From: Geojedonia litorea
GTDB taxonomy: Bacteria; Bacteroidota; Bacteroidia; Flavobacteriales; Flavobacteriaceae
Direction of reading: 5' to 3'
Length of the DNA stretch: 64,000 nt
Assembly: GCF_042654525.1 (NCBI RefSeq)
Contig: NZ_JBHSGP010000014.1
Span: forward strand, 620,001-684,000
Positions 1 through 9,786 of this stretch are shown piece after piece; the stretch's first letter is position 1, and each line of letters opens with the position of its first letter. The notes beneath the pieces were generated by a model. It was not told the origin of the DNA. It searched no databases and saw nothing but the letters and a program-made list of their open reading frames with translations. Position numbers and translations under genes: made by a program.

Positions 1-435
1 TCAAGGCGCTTTGCCCCTAACCCGTTTATGATTAATTTTGACGGTACCCCAAGGGAAATATGCACCATACGACGTAATGTGACCAGTACGCCTCTTCAGG
101 CATTAACACTACTCAATGATCCACAGTTTGTAGAGGCATCTCGTGTATTGTCAGAACGTGTTCAAAAGGAACATCCTGAAAACATCGATCAGCAAATACA
201 ACTAGCGTTTAGGAGATCTACAGGTTTAAAGCCTACAAATGAACAACTCAATATTTTAAAAGATCAATATCAAACATCTTTAGAGCAGTTTGTTAATACG
301 CCAACCCTCATCGATTCTATTTTATCGGTAGGTGAAATGCCTTTTGACAAGGTTTTACCTAAAGATAAAACGGCGGCAATGACTTTGGTGGTAAGTACGA
401 TATTTAATTTTGACGAATCTTATATGAAGAGATAA
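1..435 (+). CDS. DUF1553 domain protein, C-terminal part (left end cut off)
   Basis: The frame is open from base 1, so this is the C-terminal 144 residues of a longer protein. The stretch SRRFAPNPFMINFDG followed by RRNVTSTPLQALTLLNDPQFVEA is characteristic of the end of DUF1553, the C-terminal domain of large planctomycete-type proteins that also carry DUF1549 and a cytochrome c-like domain. The biochemical role of the family is not settled; its members usually sit beside DUF1501 genes, as here. The stop lies one base before the ATG of the DUF1501 gene, so the two are surely co-transcribed. The internal ATG at 28 is not the start. Family call is firm; function is unknown. Confidence 0.85.
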   Translation, partial: SRRFAPNPFMINFDGTPREICTIRRNVTSTPLQALTLLNDPQFVEASRVLSERVQKEHPENIDQQIQLAFRRSTGLKPTNEQLNILKDQYQTSLEQFVNTPTLIDSILSVGEMPFDKVLPKDKTAAMTLVVSTIFNFDESYMKR

Positions 436-436
436 C

Positions 437-1864
437 ATGGACGATCATCATCACAACCCCATTAGTAGAAAGGATTTCTTAAGTAAAGCGACACTTGGAC
501 TTGGGGCTATTTCTTTGGCTTCACTCATAAATCCAATGCACGCTTTTGGAAATTCATTTAATTCCTACATCGGACAAGGGCCTCATTTTGCACCTAAAGC
601 AAAACGTGTGATTTTCTTAAACATGATTGGGGCGCCTTCGCAGTTGGATTTGTTTGATTACAAACCTATTCTTACCAAAATGCATGGTGTTGAATTGCCA
701 GATAGTGTAATGGGAGATAGGGTGACTGCTACTGTTGCCGCACAAGCGAGTAAGCCAATTGTACGGCCAATATATAATTTTAAGCAACATGGCAATAGTG
801 GAATGTGGATGAGTGATCTTATGCCATATATGTCGCAAATTACTGATGAATTGTGTATGATTAATTCCATGCACACTGAATCTGTTCAGCATGAACCAGC
901 ACAAATGTTCACACATACAGGCTCTGAAATTCCTGGAAGACCAACAATGGGTGCTTGGATTAGTTATGGATTAGGATCAGAAAATGAAAATCTTCCCAAT
1001 TATATTGCCTTGATGACTAAAGGTAACGAAGGCGGTTCATCGCGATTGTTATCTAGTGGGTTTCTGCCTGCCGAATATCAAGGTGTTCAGTTTAGAAGCG
1101 GTAAAAATCCGGTGTTGTTTTTAAACAACCCGCCTGGAGTTACTGAAGAGATAAGAAGAGAGCAGCTCAACCATCTTCAAAAGCTGCAAGAGCAGAACTT
1201 AAACACTTGGGATGATCCAGCTATTAAAGCAAAAATGTCACAATATGAAATGGCTTTCAGGATGCAAACGTCTGTCCCGGAAGTTATGAATACAGACGGA
1301 GAACCAGAACATGTTTATACCCTGTATGGAGAGGACAGTAAGAAACCGGGCACATTTGCAAGCAACTGCTTGTTGGCTAGACGCCTTGCCGAACGTGGCG
1401 TTCGTTTTATTCAGATTTATCATGGCGATTGGGATCACCACAGTAATTTACCTAGACAAATTCCTAAACGATGTAAAGAAGTTGATCAGGCATCAGCAGC
1501 TTTAATCATGGATCTAAAACAGCGCGGACTGCTCGAAGATACTTTAGTGGTTTGGGGCGGTGAATTTGGCAGGACAAGTTTTTCACAGGGCCAGCTTACA
1601 AAAGATAATTTTGGGCGCGACCACCATCCCGACGCCTATACAATGCTAATGGCCGGTGCTGGTGTTAAAAAGGGCTTGACTTACGGAGCCACAGATGATT
1701 TTGGTTATCATATTACAGAAAACAAAGTGCATGTTCACGATCTCAATGCAACCATACTTCACCTTTTAGGATTAGATCATGAAAAATTAAATTATAAGTA
1801 TCAGGGGCGCAGATTCAGATTGACTGATGTTCATGGAAATGTGGTAAAAGATATCTTAAGTTAA
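437..1864 (+). CDS. DUF1501 domain-containing protein
   Basis: A 475-residue protein of the DUF1501 family, which belongs to the alkaline phosphatase/sulfatase superfamily; no substrate is known. The N-terminus has a Tat-like signal, SRKDFL at residues 10-15 followed by a hydrophobic stretch, but the second arginine of the twin-arginine pair is lysine. Family motifs include SQLDLFDYKP near residue 70, HGDWDHH near 329, WGGEFGRT near 373 and GRDHHPDAYT near 392; the His and Asp residues would bind metal in this fold. The gene sits between the DUF1553 gene (1 base upstream) and a cytochrome gene whose ATG overlaps its stop codon, so all three form one operon. It is probably exported and works with them, perhaps on a polymer or in an extracytoplasmic redox step. 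That role is inference. Confidence 0.87.
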   Translation: MDDHHHNPISRKDFLSKATLGLGAISLASLINPMHAFGNSFNSYIGQGPHFAPKAKRVIFLNMIGAPSQLDLFDYKPILTKMHGVELPDSVMGDRVTATVAAQASKPIVRPIYNFKQHGNSGMWMSDLMPYMSQITDELCMINSMHTESVQHEPAQMFTHTGSEIPGRPTMGAWISYGLGSENENLPNYIALMTKGNEGGSSRLLSSGFLPAEYQGVQFRSGKNPVLFLNNPPGVTEEIRREQLNHLQKLQEQNLNTWDDPAIKAKMSQYEMAFRMQTSVPEVMNTDGEPEHVYTLYGEDSKKPGTFASNCLLARRLAERGVRFIQIYHGDWDHHSNLPRQIPKRCKEVDQASAALIMDLKQRGLLEDTLVVWGGEFGRTSFSQGQLTKDNFGRDHHPDAYTMLMAGAGVKKGLTYGATDDFGYHITENKVHVHDLNATILHLLGLDHEKLNYKYQGRRFRLTDVHGNVVKDILS

Positions 1865-3279
1865 TGGAGTGGGATCTATTTATTGGCCGTTTTCACCCAT
1901 TGTTGGTTCATTTACCCATTGGTATCTTCATTCTAGGATTTATTTTAGAACTACAATTTCAATTTGGTTATCGCAAATTTATTAATTCGCGCAAGCTTAT
2001 TATTTTCATTTATGCATTAGGCCTTTTATCGGGTATTTTGGCTGCACTAACCGGCTGGCTATTGTCCTTTAGCAATGATTATGGTATTAACGCTTTAGAC
2101 AATCATAAGCAACTTGGCATTGCAACATTATTGGTAATGCTCCTTGTCATCATTTATCAGGTTAAAGCTCAAGAGGCCAAGGGCAAATCAAAAATAGCTG
2201 CTTCAACCCTTGTCATTATTTTGATAGGATTAACAGGTCATTTTGGAGGCAATCTTACTCATGGCCCAGATTATCTTGTCAAATACGGTCCTGGCTTTAT
2301 AAAAAACTATGAAGATGTTACTTTAAGAGATAAATTAAAAGGAAAGCATCCAGATTCTGTAAAGATCTACTCTGATATCATTTACCCTATAATCCAAAAC
2401 AATTGTATCTCCTGTCACAATACTGAAAATGCAATGGGCGGATTGAGTTTGGCGAAGTACAACAATCTTTTTAAAGATGCAGACTATGCTATTCCTGTTT
2501 TACCCAAAAACCCAGACAAAAGCGAATTGTTTGTTCGTGTAAGCTTGCCGGCCGACCATGATAAAGCTATGCCTCCAAGAGGTCCTGGATTTGGATACAC
2601 TGATATTGAAATCTTAAGGTATTGGATCTCAAATGGAGCTGATAGTTTGGCCAGCTTTAATTCAGAAGCGATGAGCAGTGAATTGATTGCGCTTATTAAT
2701 CGTGATTACGGATTGGATTACAAACCAAGGCCCTATTACGAAAAAGTAAAGGTTGATAGTCTGGATAATGAGATCCTAGCTGAATTAAGAAATTCTAGAT
2801 TTAGAGCTAATTATTTAAGCGAAAACAACTTTTTGTTAGATGTTTCTTTTATTGGTGATACAATTAGCAAGGATCAGATTCAAATTCTAAATCGTGCTGC
2901 AAGCCACATTACATTTCTTAATTTATCAAATAGCAACTTAACGGAAGAACTTTTGAATGAGCTTGTTGAAATACCGCACCTCAACAGAATCAATTTTAGT
3001 AAAAATAGGCTTGACCACAATTTATCGTCTTACCTTGCTAAGCATCAACATATAGAATCTGCCAATTTAAATGAAACCGATCTTACAAACGAATCACTTC
3101 AGAACTTACTATCTAAATCCAAATTATTAAGGGTATATGTGTTAAATACGAAAGTTACCAAAGATCAAATTTCTTCGTTATTAGCAAATTATAAGAATAA
3201 AGCTATTATATCTGATTTTAAGTTTAAGGAAGTACAAGAGCCTAAATCGGTTTTCACCGAGGAAAATTCAGATCGTTAA
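1864..3279 (+). CDS. Membrane protein with DUF2231-like segment, planctomycete-type cytochrome c domain and LRR-like tail
   Basis: A 471-residue mosaic. Residues 1-135 form about four membrane helices with the HPLLVHLPIG motif seen in DUF2231-type membrane domains. A single haem-binding CISCH motif lies at residues 181-185, in the context of a planctomycete-type cytochrome c domain (IIQNNCISCH, then KAMPPRGPG near 235, where Met could be the distal ligand). The last 130 or so residues show leucine-rich-repeat spacing (ITFLNLSNSNLTEELLNEL and similar). The ATG overlaps the stop of the DUF1501 gene. The protein is probably anchored in the inner membrane with the haem and repeats in the periplasm. 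Its electron donor and acceptor are not visible. Domain calls are good; the role is unknown. Confidence 0.8.
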   Translation: MEWDLFIGRFHPLLVHLPIGIFILGFILELQFQFGYRKFINSRKLIIFIYALGLLSGILAALTGWLLSFSNDYGINALDNHKQLGIATLLVMLLVIIYQVKAQEAKGKSKIAASTLVIILIGLTGHFGGNLTHGPDYLVKYGPGFIKNYEDVTLRDKLKGKHPDSVKIYSDIIYPIIQNNCISCHNTENAMGGLSLAKYNNLFKDADYAIPVLPKNPDKSELFVRVSLPADHDKAMPPRGPGFGYTDIEILRYWISNGADSLASFNSEAMSSELIALINRDYGLDYKPRPYYEKVKVDSLDNEILAELRNSRFRANYLSENNFLLDVSFIGDTISKDQIQILNRAASHITFLNLSNSNLTEELLNELVEIPHLNRINFSKNRLDHNLSSYLAKHQHIESANLNETDLTNESLQNLLSKSKLLRVYVLNTKVTKDQISSLLANYKNKAIISDFKFKEVQEPKSVFTEENSDR

Positions 3280-3316
3280 CACGAGATTTAATACATTTTA
3301 AAGCTTCTAGTTTAAA

Positions 3317-4882
3317 CTACTTAAGCTTCAAACAGGCCTTGTTTCCAGCATAATCAATTGCACAGATTTCAATACCCTGATTATATAGAACCAGAGGTAC
3401 GGTTGCAATCCACAAATTTTCTCCGTACCAGGTCATTTTTGTTGTATTGGATCCGTCGCTACTTAATACTTCAACAGAAGACCAATCTTGAGGCATATTT
3501 GGACTTTTATTGTCATGAATTCTTGCCTTAATTGAAGTGGTGCCATCGGTTTCATTATTAGTGACCAAATAGTGGGTAATTTTAGGAGAAGCGGTATCGG
3601 GGCTAATATCTTTACCTATAAAAATGCGCTCTTCAATTCCCTCTTCTCCTTCTCCCTGACCCATTATGATATCTAATTTTTTGTCATTATTAATGTCACC
3701 CAAAACCATTGAAAGTGTAAGTGGTGTGGGCGCACCTTTTAGAACAGGTTGAATAAGTTTGAATTTACCCGAACTGTCATTTTCCAGCAAACGGTCTTCA
3801 CCAGTTAATGAGCTAATCAAAAAATCAGGGTCATTATCTGAATCATAGTCTAAAAACACAATGTTGTTGTCGTCTTCCCCTATATTCTCTGAATCGGACC
3901 AAAGACTGTCAGTTGCATCGATAAATCGTTTTCCTTCTTGATTTAAAAAAATATGCTCTCTTCGAGAAAAAGATTCGCCATTAACAATTTCACCATCATT
4001 CACGGTAATTAAATCTAAAAAGCCATCTCCGTTTATATCCATTGGCTCTAATTCGTAGTTATTGGTATAGGCAGGTAGAAGCCTTTTGTCTTCAAAAAAA
4101 CCACGCCCATCATTTACAAAAATTCGGCTAGTGGCACATCTTTTACATGATATGGCCATATCTAAGTCAAAATCATTATCAAAATCAAAAAATTCGAGAT
4201 CCCATGAAAACTGAATTAACAAATCTGGCATTTGCGTTTCGGTAACATCTTTAAAATAGCCGTTACCATCGTTAAGCCAAAGCATGGTTCTTCCTCCGTT
4301 ATTATTCATATTGGAACCCGGACCCCAATCTGCTAGTACTATATCGAGATCACCATCGTCATCAACGTCGCCAAGTTCAAGATCGCCAATACTCGCTTTA
4401 ATGTTAGGAAATTGTTCTAGAGTGACATTTTTAAACTTTCCCATTCCAAGTCCAATATAAAGTTGGCTTTGAGTTTGATAGGTTGTTCCAACAATAATAT
4501 CTGGGATTCCATCATTATTAATATCCCTAACTTTTATAACCCTTGATATATACTTTTCATTTTTGAAAACTTCATCTGTAACCTCCTGAAATTTTGTGTT
4601 AGGCCCTTTATTGATAAATATTCGGCTCGACTCTGGTTCACCCGGCTCGGAATAATTTCCACCATTTGCAAAAATCAGGTCCAGCATTCCGTCGCCATTA
4701 ATATCGGCAACTTCTACTCTATTGGTCCATTCTTTTGTTATTGGCAAATAGGTTGAGGTCTCATCAACCCAAAACTCATGGCTCAATTCGGATTTTGATG
4801 AGGTTGGATGGTTGGCTTGATCTTTACAGGAATAAAAGTTAACAACCAAACACACAAAAAGCATTGTTTTAAATGGAGTCAT
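3317..4882 (-). CDS. VCBS/FG-GAP repeat lipoprotein
   Basis: A 521-residue protein with a lipoprotein signal (hydrophobic stretch, then NFYSC with Cys19 as the lipidation site). It has seven calcium-loop motifs of DxDxDG type (DINGDGMLDLI, DINNDGIPDII, DVDDDGDLDIV, DFDNDFDLDMA, DINGDGFLDLI, DYDSDNDPDFL, DINNDKKLDII). This number fits a seven-bladed FG-GAP/VCBS propeller covering roughly residues 55-410. The last 110 residues form a separate small beta-rich domain. The gene converges on the cytochrome operon with 37 bases between stops. Such proteins often sit beside DUF1501/DUF1553 genes in this phylum and may bind a glycan or partner protein at the cell surface. The binding role is inference. 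Confidence 0.85.
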   Translation of the reverse strand: MTPFKTMLFVCLVVNFYSCKDQANHPTSSKSELSHEFWVDETSTYLPITKEWTNRVEVADINGDGMLDLIFANGGNYSEPGEPESSRIFINKGPNTKFQEVTDEVFKNEKYISRVIKVRDINNDGIPDIIVGTTYQTQSQLYIGLGMGKFKNVTLEQFPNIKASIGDLELGDVDDDGDLDIVLADWGPGSNMNNNGGRTMLWLNDGNGYFKDVTETQMPDLLIQFSWDLEFFDFDNDFDLDMAISCKRCATSRIFVNDGRGFFEDKRLLPAYTNNYELEPMDINGDGFLDLITVNDGEIVNGESFSRREHIFLNQEGKRFIDATDSLWSDSENIGEDDNNIVFLDYDSDNDPDFLISSLTGEDRLLENDSSGKFKLIQPVLKGAPTPLTLSMVLGDINNDKKLDIIMGQGEGEEGIEERIFIGKDISPDTASPKITHYLVTNNETDGTTSIKARIHDNKSPNMPQDWSSVEVLSSDGSNTTKMTWYGENLWIATVPLVLYNQGIEICAIDYAGNKACLKLK

Positions 4883-5079
4883 ATACTAATAATTATATTG
4901 AAATCCTTTTTTAAGGACTGTGGAAAAGTTGTTTTTTTAAATTCCCCTAGAGATATATAGCAATATAAGGAAAGTATCATGATTTTCGTTAGTAGGGCCA
5001 CAAGTAATTGTTAAGGGTGATGGTCCAATGTTTCAAATAGTTGACGTTGATAAGTAGACTAAAACGACATTTTTTAGTA

Positions 5080-5402
5080 ATGGTAAGTGACACTCATTTA
5101 TACTTGGGCTTAAGCATCTATTTTGAAGCCTCTTATTAGGTTACCGCAATTAATTGGCATCACAACTTAGTTGTCTTGAATGAGTTTCAGGACACTTATA
5201 GTCTGAATGAAAGCGCTTATGTCCCTCATACCACCTCACAATCTTATAATCAGCTAAATCATCTGGTTAATAATAAAGCTATAGAAATTAAATTTTAACC
5301 TTAATCTAAAGCAACCTATCCGACCTTATAGCATCTATGACAATACTTTGACCTTTTTCAAAGAAAAGATTAAGGCGTTTTTATTCCCCAAAATAATCTT
5401 TT
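5080..5402 (+). pseudogene. Possible decayed coding remnant, unknown family
   Basis: The 620-base gap 4883-5502 has no intact gene, but two reading-frame pieces look like the end of one protein. From the ATG at 5080 a protein-like frame runs to TAA at 5296-5298, broken by one TAG at 5137-5139 (the part after it reads VTAINWHHNLVVLNEFQDTY and continues to EIKF). A second frame starting near 5285 runs on as KQPIRPYSIYDNTLTFFKEK to TAA near 5402. A single frameshift around 5285-5298 plus the one stop would join them. The composition resembles glycosyltransferases or sulfotransferases of surface-glycan clusters, which fits the genes downstream, but I recognise no family motif. It could be chance. 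Bases 4883-5079 and 5403-5502 show nothing else. Confidence 0.3.
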
Positions 5403-5502
5403 AAAATAAAACCAAATTATGAAAAGAAAAGCATCAAAAAGCAGCTGTTTATTGAACTACTCATTACACAAGATTAACGCCTAATTTCAGACTTCTTCAA
5501 CT

Positions 5503-6657
5503 ATGAAAATTTTAGTTATTCAACAAAGAAGGGTGGGCGATGTACTTTTAAGTTCCATGCTTTGTGAACAAATAAAAAAAAACATTCCGACCTCTTGTGT
5601 ACATTACCTAGTAAACACAAACACGGAGGCTATTGTAATGAACAATCCATATATAGACCAGATTATTTTTTTTACAGAAGAATATCGAAAAAGCAAGTGG
5701 TCATTCTACAAGTTTTTAAATGGGCTAAATCAAGAGAATTATGATGTAGTTATAGATGCCTACTGCAAATTGGAAAGCATGTTAGTTACTTTGTTTTCAA
5801 AGGCGAAAGTTAAAATTTCTATCGACAAATGGTACTCTAAATCTATATATACCGAGACCTGTAAATACACAAAAGTCAACAATTCTAATTTGGGTTTAGC
5901 TGTTGAAAACAGATTAAAATTACTCAAACCACTCCTTAATGATAAAGCTAAAGTTGTTAGTCAACCAAAAGTATATTTAACTGAGAATGAAATTTTAAAG
6001 GCTAGGTTATTTTTAGAAAATAGCAATATTGATTTTTCCAATCCAATTCTTATGATCAATATTCTGGGAAGTGCCATACAGAAAACATATCCACTTACAT
6101 ATATGGCACAAATTATTGATTATATAGTGAGTAAGGGCGAATTTACTTTGCTATTTAATTATATACCATCACAATTAAATCAGGCAAAAGAGCTTTATAA
6201 TTTATGCTCTCTCAAATCCAGATCTAAAATTAAGTTTGATGTTTATACCTCTTCATTGCGTTCATTTTTAGGTGTTTTGTACCATTGCAATGCACTTATA
6301 GGTAATGAAGGAGGCGCAGTCAATATGGCTAAAGCACTCAATATACCAACCTTTAGTATTTTCTCTCCCTGGATTGATAAAGCAACTTGGGAAACTTTTA
6401 AACATATTAAGAGTCATGTTGCGGTGCATTTAAATGATTATAAACCTAAACTTTTTACCGGTAAATCAAGAAAGAAATTAAAAAAGAACGCTCCCGATTT
6501 GTATTGCAAATTCAAACCCATTCTTTTTAAAGAAAAAATCAATCATTTTCTAGAGTCTGAAGTCCTGATAAAAAAAAGATATAGTTCCTATAAAAACATC
6601 GAAACAACTACAGACCGGGTTAAGTATAAAGTTTTCAATAGCGTTTTGCAACATTAG
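5503..6657 (+). CDS. Glycosyltransferase family 9 (heptosyltransferase-like)
   Basis: A 384-residue cytoplasmic enzyme of the GT9 / ADP-heptose:LPS heptosyltransferase family, which adds heptose or related sugars to the lipopolysaccharide core. The N-terminus MKILVIQQRRVGDVLLSS is the typical first Rossmann strand and glycine loop of the family. IGNEGGAVNMAKALNIP near residue 266 is the nucleotide-sugar binding motif of the second domain. It is the first gene of a surface-glycan cluster, 147 bases before a GT4 gene. The actual sugar and acceptor cannot be read from sequence. The C-terminal 60 or so residues are Lys-rich and poorly conserved. Confidence 0.85.
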   Translation: MKILVIQQRRVGDVLLSSMLCEQIKKNIPTSCVHYLVNTNTEAIVMNNPYIDQIIFFTEEYRKSKWSFYKFLNGLNQENYDVVIDAYCKLESMLVTLFSKAKVKISIDKWYSKSIYTETCKYTKVNNSNLGLAVENRLKLLKPLLNDKAKVVSQPKVYLTENEILKARLFLENSNIDFSNPILMINILGSAIQKTYPLTYMAQIIDYIVSKGEFTLLFNYIPSQLNQAKELYNLCSLKSRSKIKFDVYTSSLRSFLGVLYHCNALIGNEGGAVNMAKALNIPTFSIFSPWIDKATWETFKHIKSHVAVHLNDYKPKLFTGKSRKKLKKNAPDLYCKFKPILFKEKINHFLESEVLIKKRYSSYKNIETTTDRVKYKVFNSVLQH

Positions 6658-6804
6658 TCGTTGGTTGATTTTATAAAAAATTCCAATCTTGTTTTAACGC
6701 AACCTTTTCTTTGTTTTATCATCTTAAGCAATTTAAAACAACCTTAATATAATTTGAAAATATTCACTAGGCATTAGTTTATTTAAAAGTCTCAAATCAT
6801 AATT

Positions 6805-7905
6805 ATGAATCATTCATATCATTCTAAAAATATTTTTCTAGAAACCCACAATATAAGAAAACTGCATAGCGGTTTCGGGCAATTCAATTATAATTTGGCT
6901 AAAGCTTTAAGCAAGGAAACCGATTTTCTAGACCATCACAACATAATTATTAATTGTAATAATAAAACTGTAAAAAAAGAGATAGGAAACAATATCTTAT
7001 ATAATAAATATTTCCCATTATCGAGATATCCGCTCTTTAGGATTAAGAATAATTTTGGCCTTTGGCATTCGGTTAACCAAAACACAAAAATAGAACCTGC
7101 TTCTCAAAATATACCCTATTTATTAACCATTCATGATGTAAATTTTTTAGAAGAAGAAAAAGGAAAGCGTTTAGATTTTAGAATCAATCAACTCAAAAAC
7201 AAAATCAATAGAAGCTCGGCAATAGTATATATTTCTGAATTTACCAAGCAAAGCACCAAGGCTAGTTTTAATATTCCAAACATACCTGAATACGTTATTT
7301 ATAATGGGAATAATTTTAACAATAGTTCGGTGAATAGCATAGAGGTTAGTCGCGCTAAATACATCCCCAACAAGCCATTTATTTTTTCAATTGGACAGGT
7401 GGTTGAAAAAAAGAATTTCCATACGTTAATTGAAATGTTAAGGTTTTTAAGCGATGTAGTTTTGGTTATAGCTGGAGGATTAAAGACCGCTTATGCAGAG
7501 ATTTTAAAAGAAGCAATACAAAATTATAAGTTTGAGAACAGGGTTTTTTTATTAGGTAATATTAACGAATCAGATAAAATCTATTACTATAAAAACTGTC
7601 TGGCTTTTGCCTTTCCTTCTTTACGAGAGGGCTTTGGACTTCCTGTGCTTGAAGCAATGACTTTTGGTAAGCCTGTATTCCTTTCAAACAAAACATCTTT
7701 GCCAGAAATAGGAGGAGCACATTCATTTTACTGGAATAGTTTCGATGCGGAAGAAATGGCAAATGTTTTTGAAACAGGAATGTCCAAATTTGAAGCCAAT
7801 AAGAATATATTCAAATCTGCCTATGAAAATCACTCACAACAGTTTACCTGGGAAAAAGCGGCTAAAGATTATATAAATGTTTATAAAAGCCTATTAGAAA
7901 ATTAA
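6805..7905 (+). CDS. Glycosyltransferase family 4 (GT-B fold)
   Basis: A 366-residue GT4-type enzyme. The second domain is clear: FSIGQVVEKKNFHTLIEML near residue 193 starts it, and REGFGLPVLEAMTFGKPV near 274 is the E-x7-E donor-binding motif. The first domain carries an acceptor-side loop, HSGFGQFNYNLAKAL. It probably transfers a sugar from a nucleotide donor during assembly of LPS or another surface polysaccharide on the cytoplasmic face. The gene lies 31 bases before the ABC exporter and very likely shares its transcript. The sugar specificity is unknown. Confidence 0.87.
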   Translation: MNHSYHSKNIFLETHNIRKLHSGFGQFNYNLAKALSKETDFLDHHNIIINCNNKTVKKEIGNNILYNKYFPLSRYPLFRIKNNFGLWHSVNQNTKIEPASQNIPYLLTIHDVNFLEEEKGKRLDFRINQLKNKINRSSAIVYISEFTKQSTKASFNIPNIPEYVIYNGNNFNNSSVNSIEVSRAKYIPNKPFIFSIGQVVEKKNFHTLIEMLRFLSDVVLVIAGGLKTAYAEILKEAIQNYKFENRVFLLGNINESDKIYYYKNCLAFAFPSLREGFGLPVLEAMTFGKPVFLSNKTSLPEIGGAHSFYWNSFDAEEMANVFETGMSKFEANKNIFKSAYENHSQQFTWEKAAKDYINVYKSLLEN

Positions 7906-7936
7906 CATCTCATCACTAATAATAATTATCCACTAA

Positions 7937-9778
7937 ATGAAAAACTTTAAAAGGTTTCTTAAATATCTTATCCCATATAGAAAATATCAAATGTTAAGCA
8001 TATTGTTCAACATTTTGTATGCTCTGTTTTCCTCATTATCCATGCTTTCACTTTTACCTATGATAAAAGTACTATTTAATGAAGGAGAAAAATTAAAAGT
8101 AAAACCAGTTTTCCGTGGTTTTAAAGATTTTGACTTAAACTATATTGAAAACTATCTAAATTATTTTATTTCTACAATGAACTCTTCCAAGGGGCCTTTA
8201 ATCACATTAATAACTATTGTAGGTTTTGTTTTAAGCACATTTTTGCTTAAAAACGTATTTAACTATCTATCTATTTTATACATGACCTATTTAAACAATG
8301 GCATTTTAAAAGACTTAAGACAAGATGTTTACAATAAGGTCCTAAGCCTAAATGTAGGCTTTTTTTCTAATGAAAGAAAAGGTGACCTTATTGCTAGAAT
8401 GACATCAGACATCAATACCATCAAAGTATCGTTCATGAGTGTTTTAATGATGATTAGAGAGCCTTTAACAATTCTTTTTACATTAATTGCAATGATTGCT
8501 ATAAGTTGGAAATTGACCATTTTTGTGTTTTTCTTTATTCCTGTTTCTGGAATTTTAATTTCAAAGCTTAGCAAGGGCATCAAAAGTCAATCTGGTGATA
8601 TTTTTACATTAGAAGGTCATTTATTATCTAATATAGAAGAAACACTTGGTGGCATAAAAATTATTAAAAACTTTACTGCAGAAAACTATTTTTCTAAAAA
8701 GTTCCAAGATTTCACAAAGCATATAAATGATCTCAACAATTCAATTGGCAAAGTCATTAGCTTGTCAGCACCAACTAGTGAATTTGTGGGGATTTTTGTT
8801 ATTTCTATATTACTCATTTATGGTGGTTCTTTAGTATTAATTGATCAGTCTATAAGTGGCGGCGCCTTTATGGCCTATATGGGATTAGCATATCAAATTT
8901 TAACGCCCGCAAAAGCCATTACAAAAGCCCATCATGCACTTCAAGGAGGTAATGCTGCTTATGAGAGGGTCGCTTTCATTTTGGACGCAGAAAATCCATT
9001 AAAAGATATTCCTAATGCTAAAGTAATCACTGAATTTAAGCATGAAATAAAATTTAATAACGTGTCTTTTAAATACAAAAATGACTATGTCCTAAAAAAC
9101 TTTAACCTTACGATCCCTAAAGGTAAAATAGTGGCTCTGGTTGGAGAATCTGGCAGTGGTAAATCTACAATTGCCAATTTGATCACACGTTTTTACGATG
9201 TAAATGAGGGCAGTATAACTTTTGATGGTAATGATATTAAAAATGTGACTACCAAATCTTTAAGAGAACAAATGGGTATAGTGGCTCAAGACTCTATATT
9301 ATTTAATGATACAATCGCAAACAACATTTCTCTAGGTATTCAAGAAATTAATGAAGAAAAAATTAAAGAGGCAGCAAAAATTGCCAATGCTCACAATTTT
9401 ATCTCAAATTTCCCGAAAAAATATCAAACCAACGTAGGAGACGGAGGCGGTCTGCTTTCTGGAGGTCAACGACAACGTATTGCTATAGCCCGAGCGGTCA
9501 TGAAAAACCCGCCAATTATGATTCTTGATGAAGCAACCTCCGCTTTAGATACTGAATCTGAAAAACTGGTTCAAAACGCCCTTGAAAATATGATGGAAGA
9601 TCGAACCTCAATAGTTATAGCACATAGGCTATCCACCATTCAAAATGCAGATCTTATCGTAGTAATGAAAGATGGTTCAATCATAGAACAAGGAACGCAC
9701 GAAGAGTTGTTAAAAATGCATGGAACTTACTATAATTTAGTTTCTCTTCAATCACTGGAGTTATATCAGCTTATATAA
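7937..9778 (+). CDS. MsbA-like ABC transporter, fused permease and ATPase
   Basis: A 613-residue half-transporter with six predicted membrane helices in residues 1-320 (ABC type 1 exporter domain) and a nucleotide-binding domain after residue 365. Walker A is GESGSGKST near 403-411, the signature LLSGGQRQR near 505, Walker B IMILDEATSALD near 527, and the switch histidine lies in IAHRLST near 561. It would act as a homodimer and move a lipid or lipid-linked glycan across the inner membrane; MsbA itself flips lipid A-core. Placement between two glycosyltransferase genes (31 and 8 bases away) supports export of the glycan they make. A different amphipathic substrate cannot be excluded. Confidence 0.9.
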   Translation: MKNFKRFLKYLIPYRKYQMLSILFNILYALFSSLSMLSLLPMIKVLFNEGEKLKVKPVFRGFKDFDLNYIENYLNYFISTMNSSKGPLITLITIVGFVLSTFLLKNVFNYLSILYMTYLNNGILKDLRQDVYNKVLSLNVGFFSNERKGDLIARMTSDINTIKVSFMSVLMMIREPLTILFTLIAMIAISWKLTIFVFFFIPVSGILISKLSKGIKSQSGDIFTLEGHLLSNIEETLGGIKIIKNFTAENYFSKKFQDFTKHINDLNNSIGKVISLSAPTSEFVGIFVISILLIYGGSLVLIDQSISGGAFMAYMGLAYQILTPAKAITKAHHALQGGNAAYERVAFILDAENPLKDIPNAKVITEFKHEIKFNNVSFKYKNDYVLKNFNLTIPKGKIVALVGESGSGKSTIANLITRFYDVNEGSITFDGNDIKNVTTKSLREQMGIVAQDSILFNDTIANNISLGIQEINEEKIKEAAKIANAHNFISNFPKKYQTNVGDGGGLLSGGQRQRIAIARAVMKNPPIMILDEATSALDTESEKLVQNALENMMEDRTSIVIAHRLSTIQNADLIVVMKDGSIIEQGTHEELLKMHGTYYNLVSLQSLELYQLI

Positions 9779-9786
9779 TAAAGTAA

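Noticed and set aside
3308..3319. Palindrome TAGTTTAAACTA between convergent genes
   Set aside because: It overlaps the stop of the VCBS gene, has no GC-rich stem or T run, and is AT-rich enough to occur by chance, so I did not call it a terminator.
5419..5484. 21-codon frame beginning MKRKASK just before the GT9 gene
   Set aside because: No recognisable pattern, no clear ribosome-binding site; likely chance in the leader of the GT9 gene.
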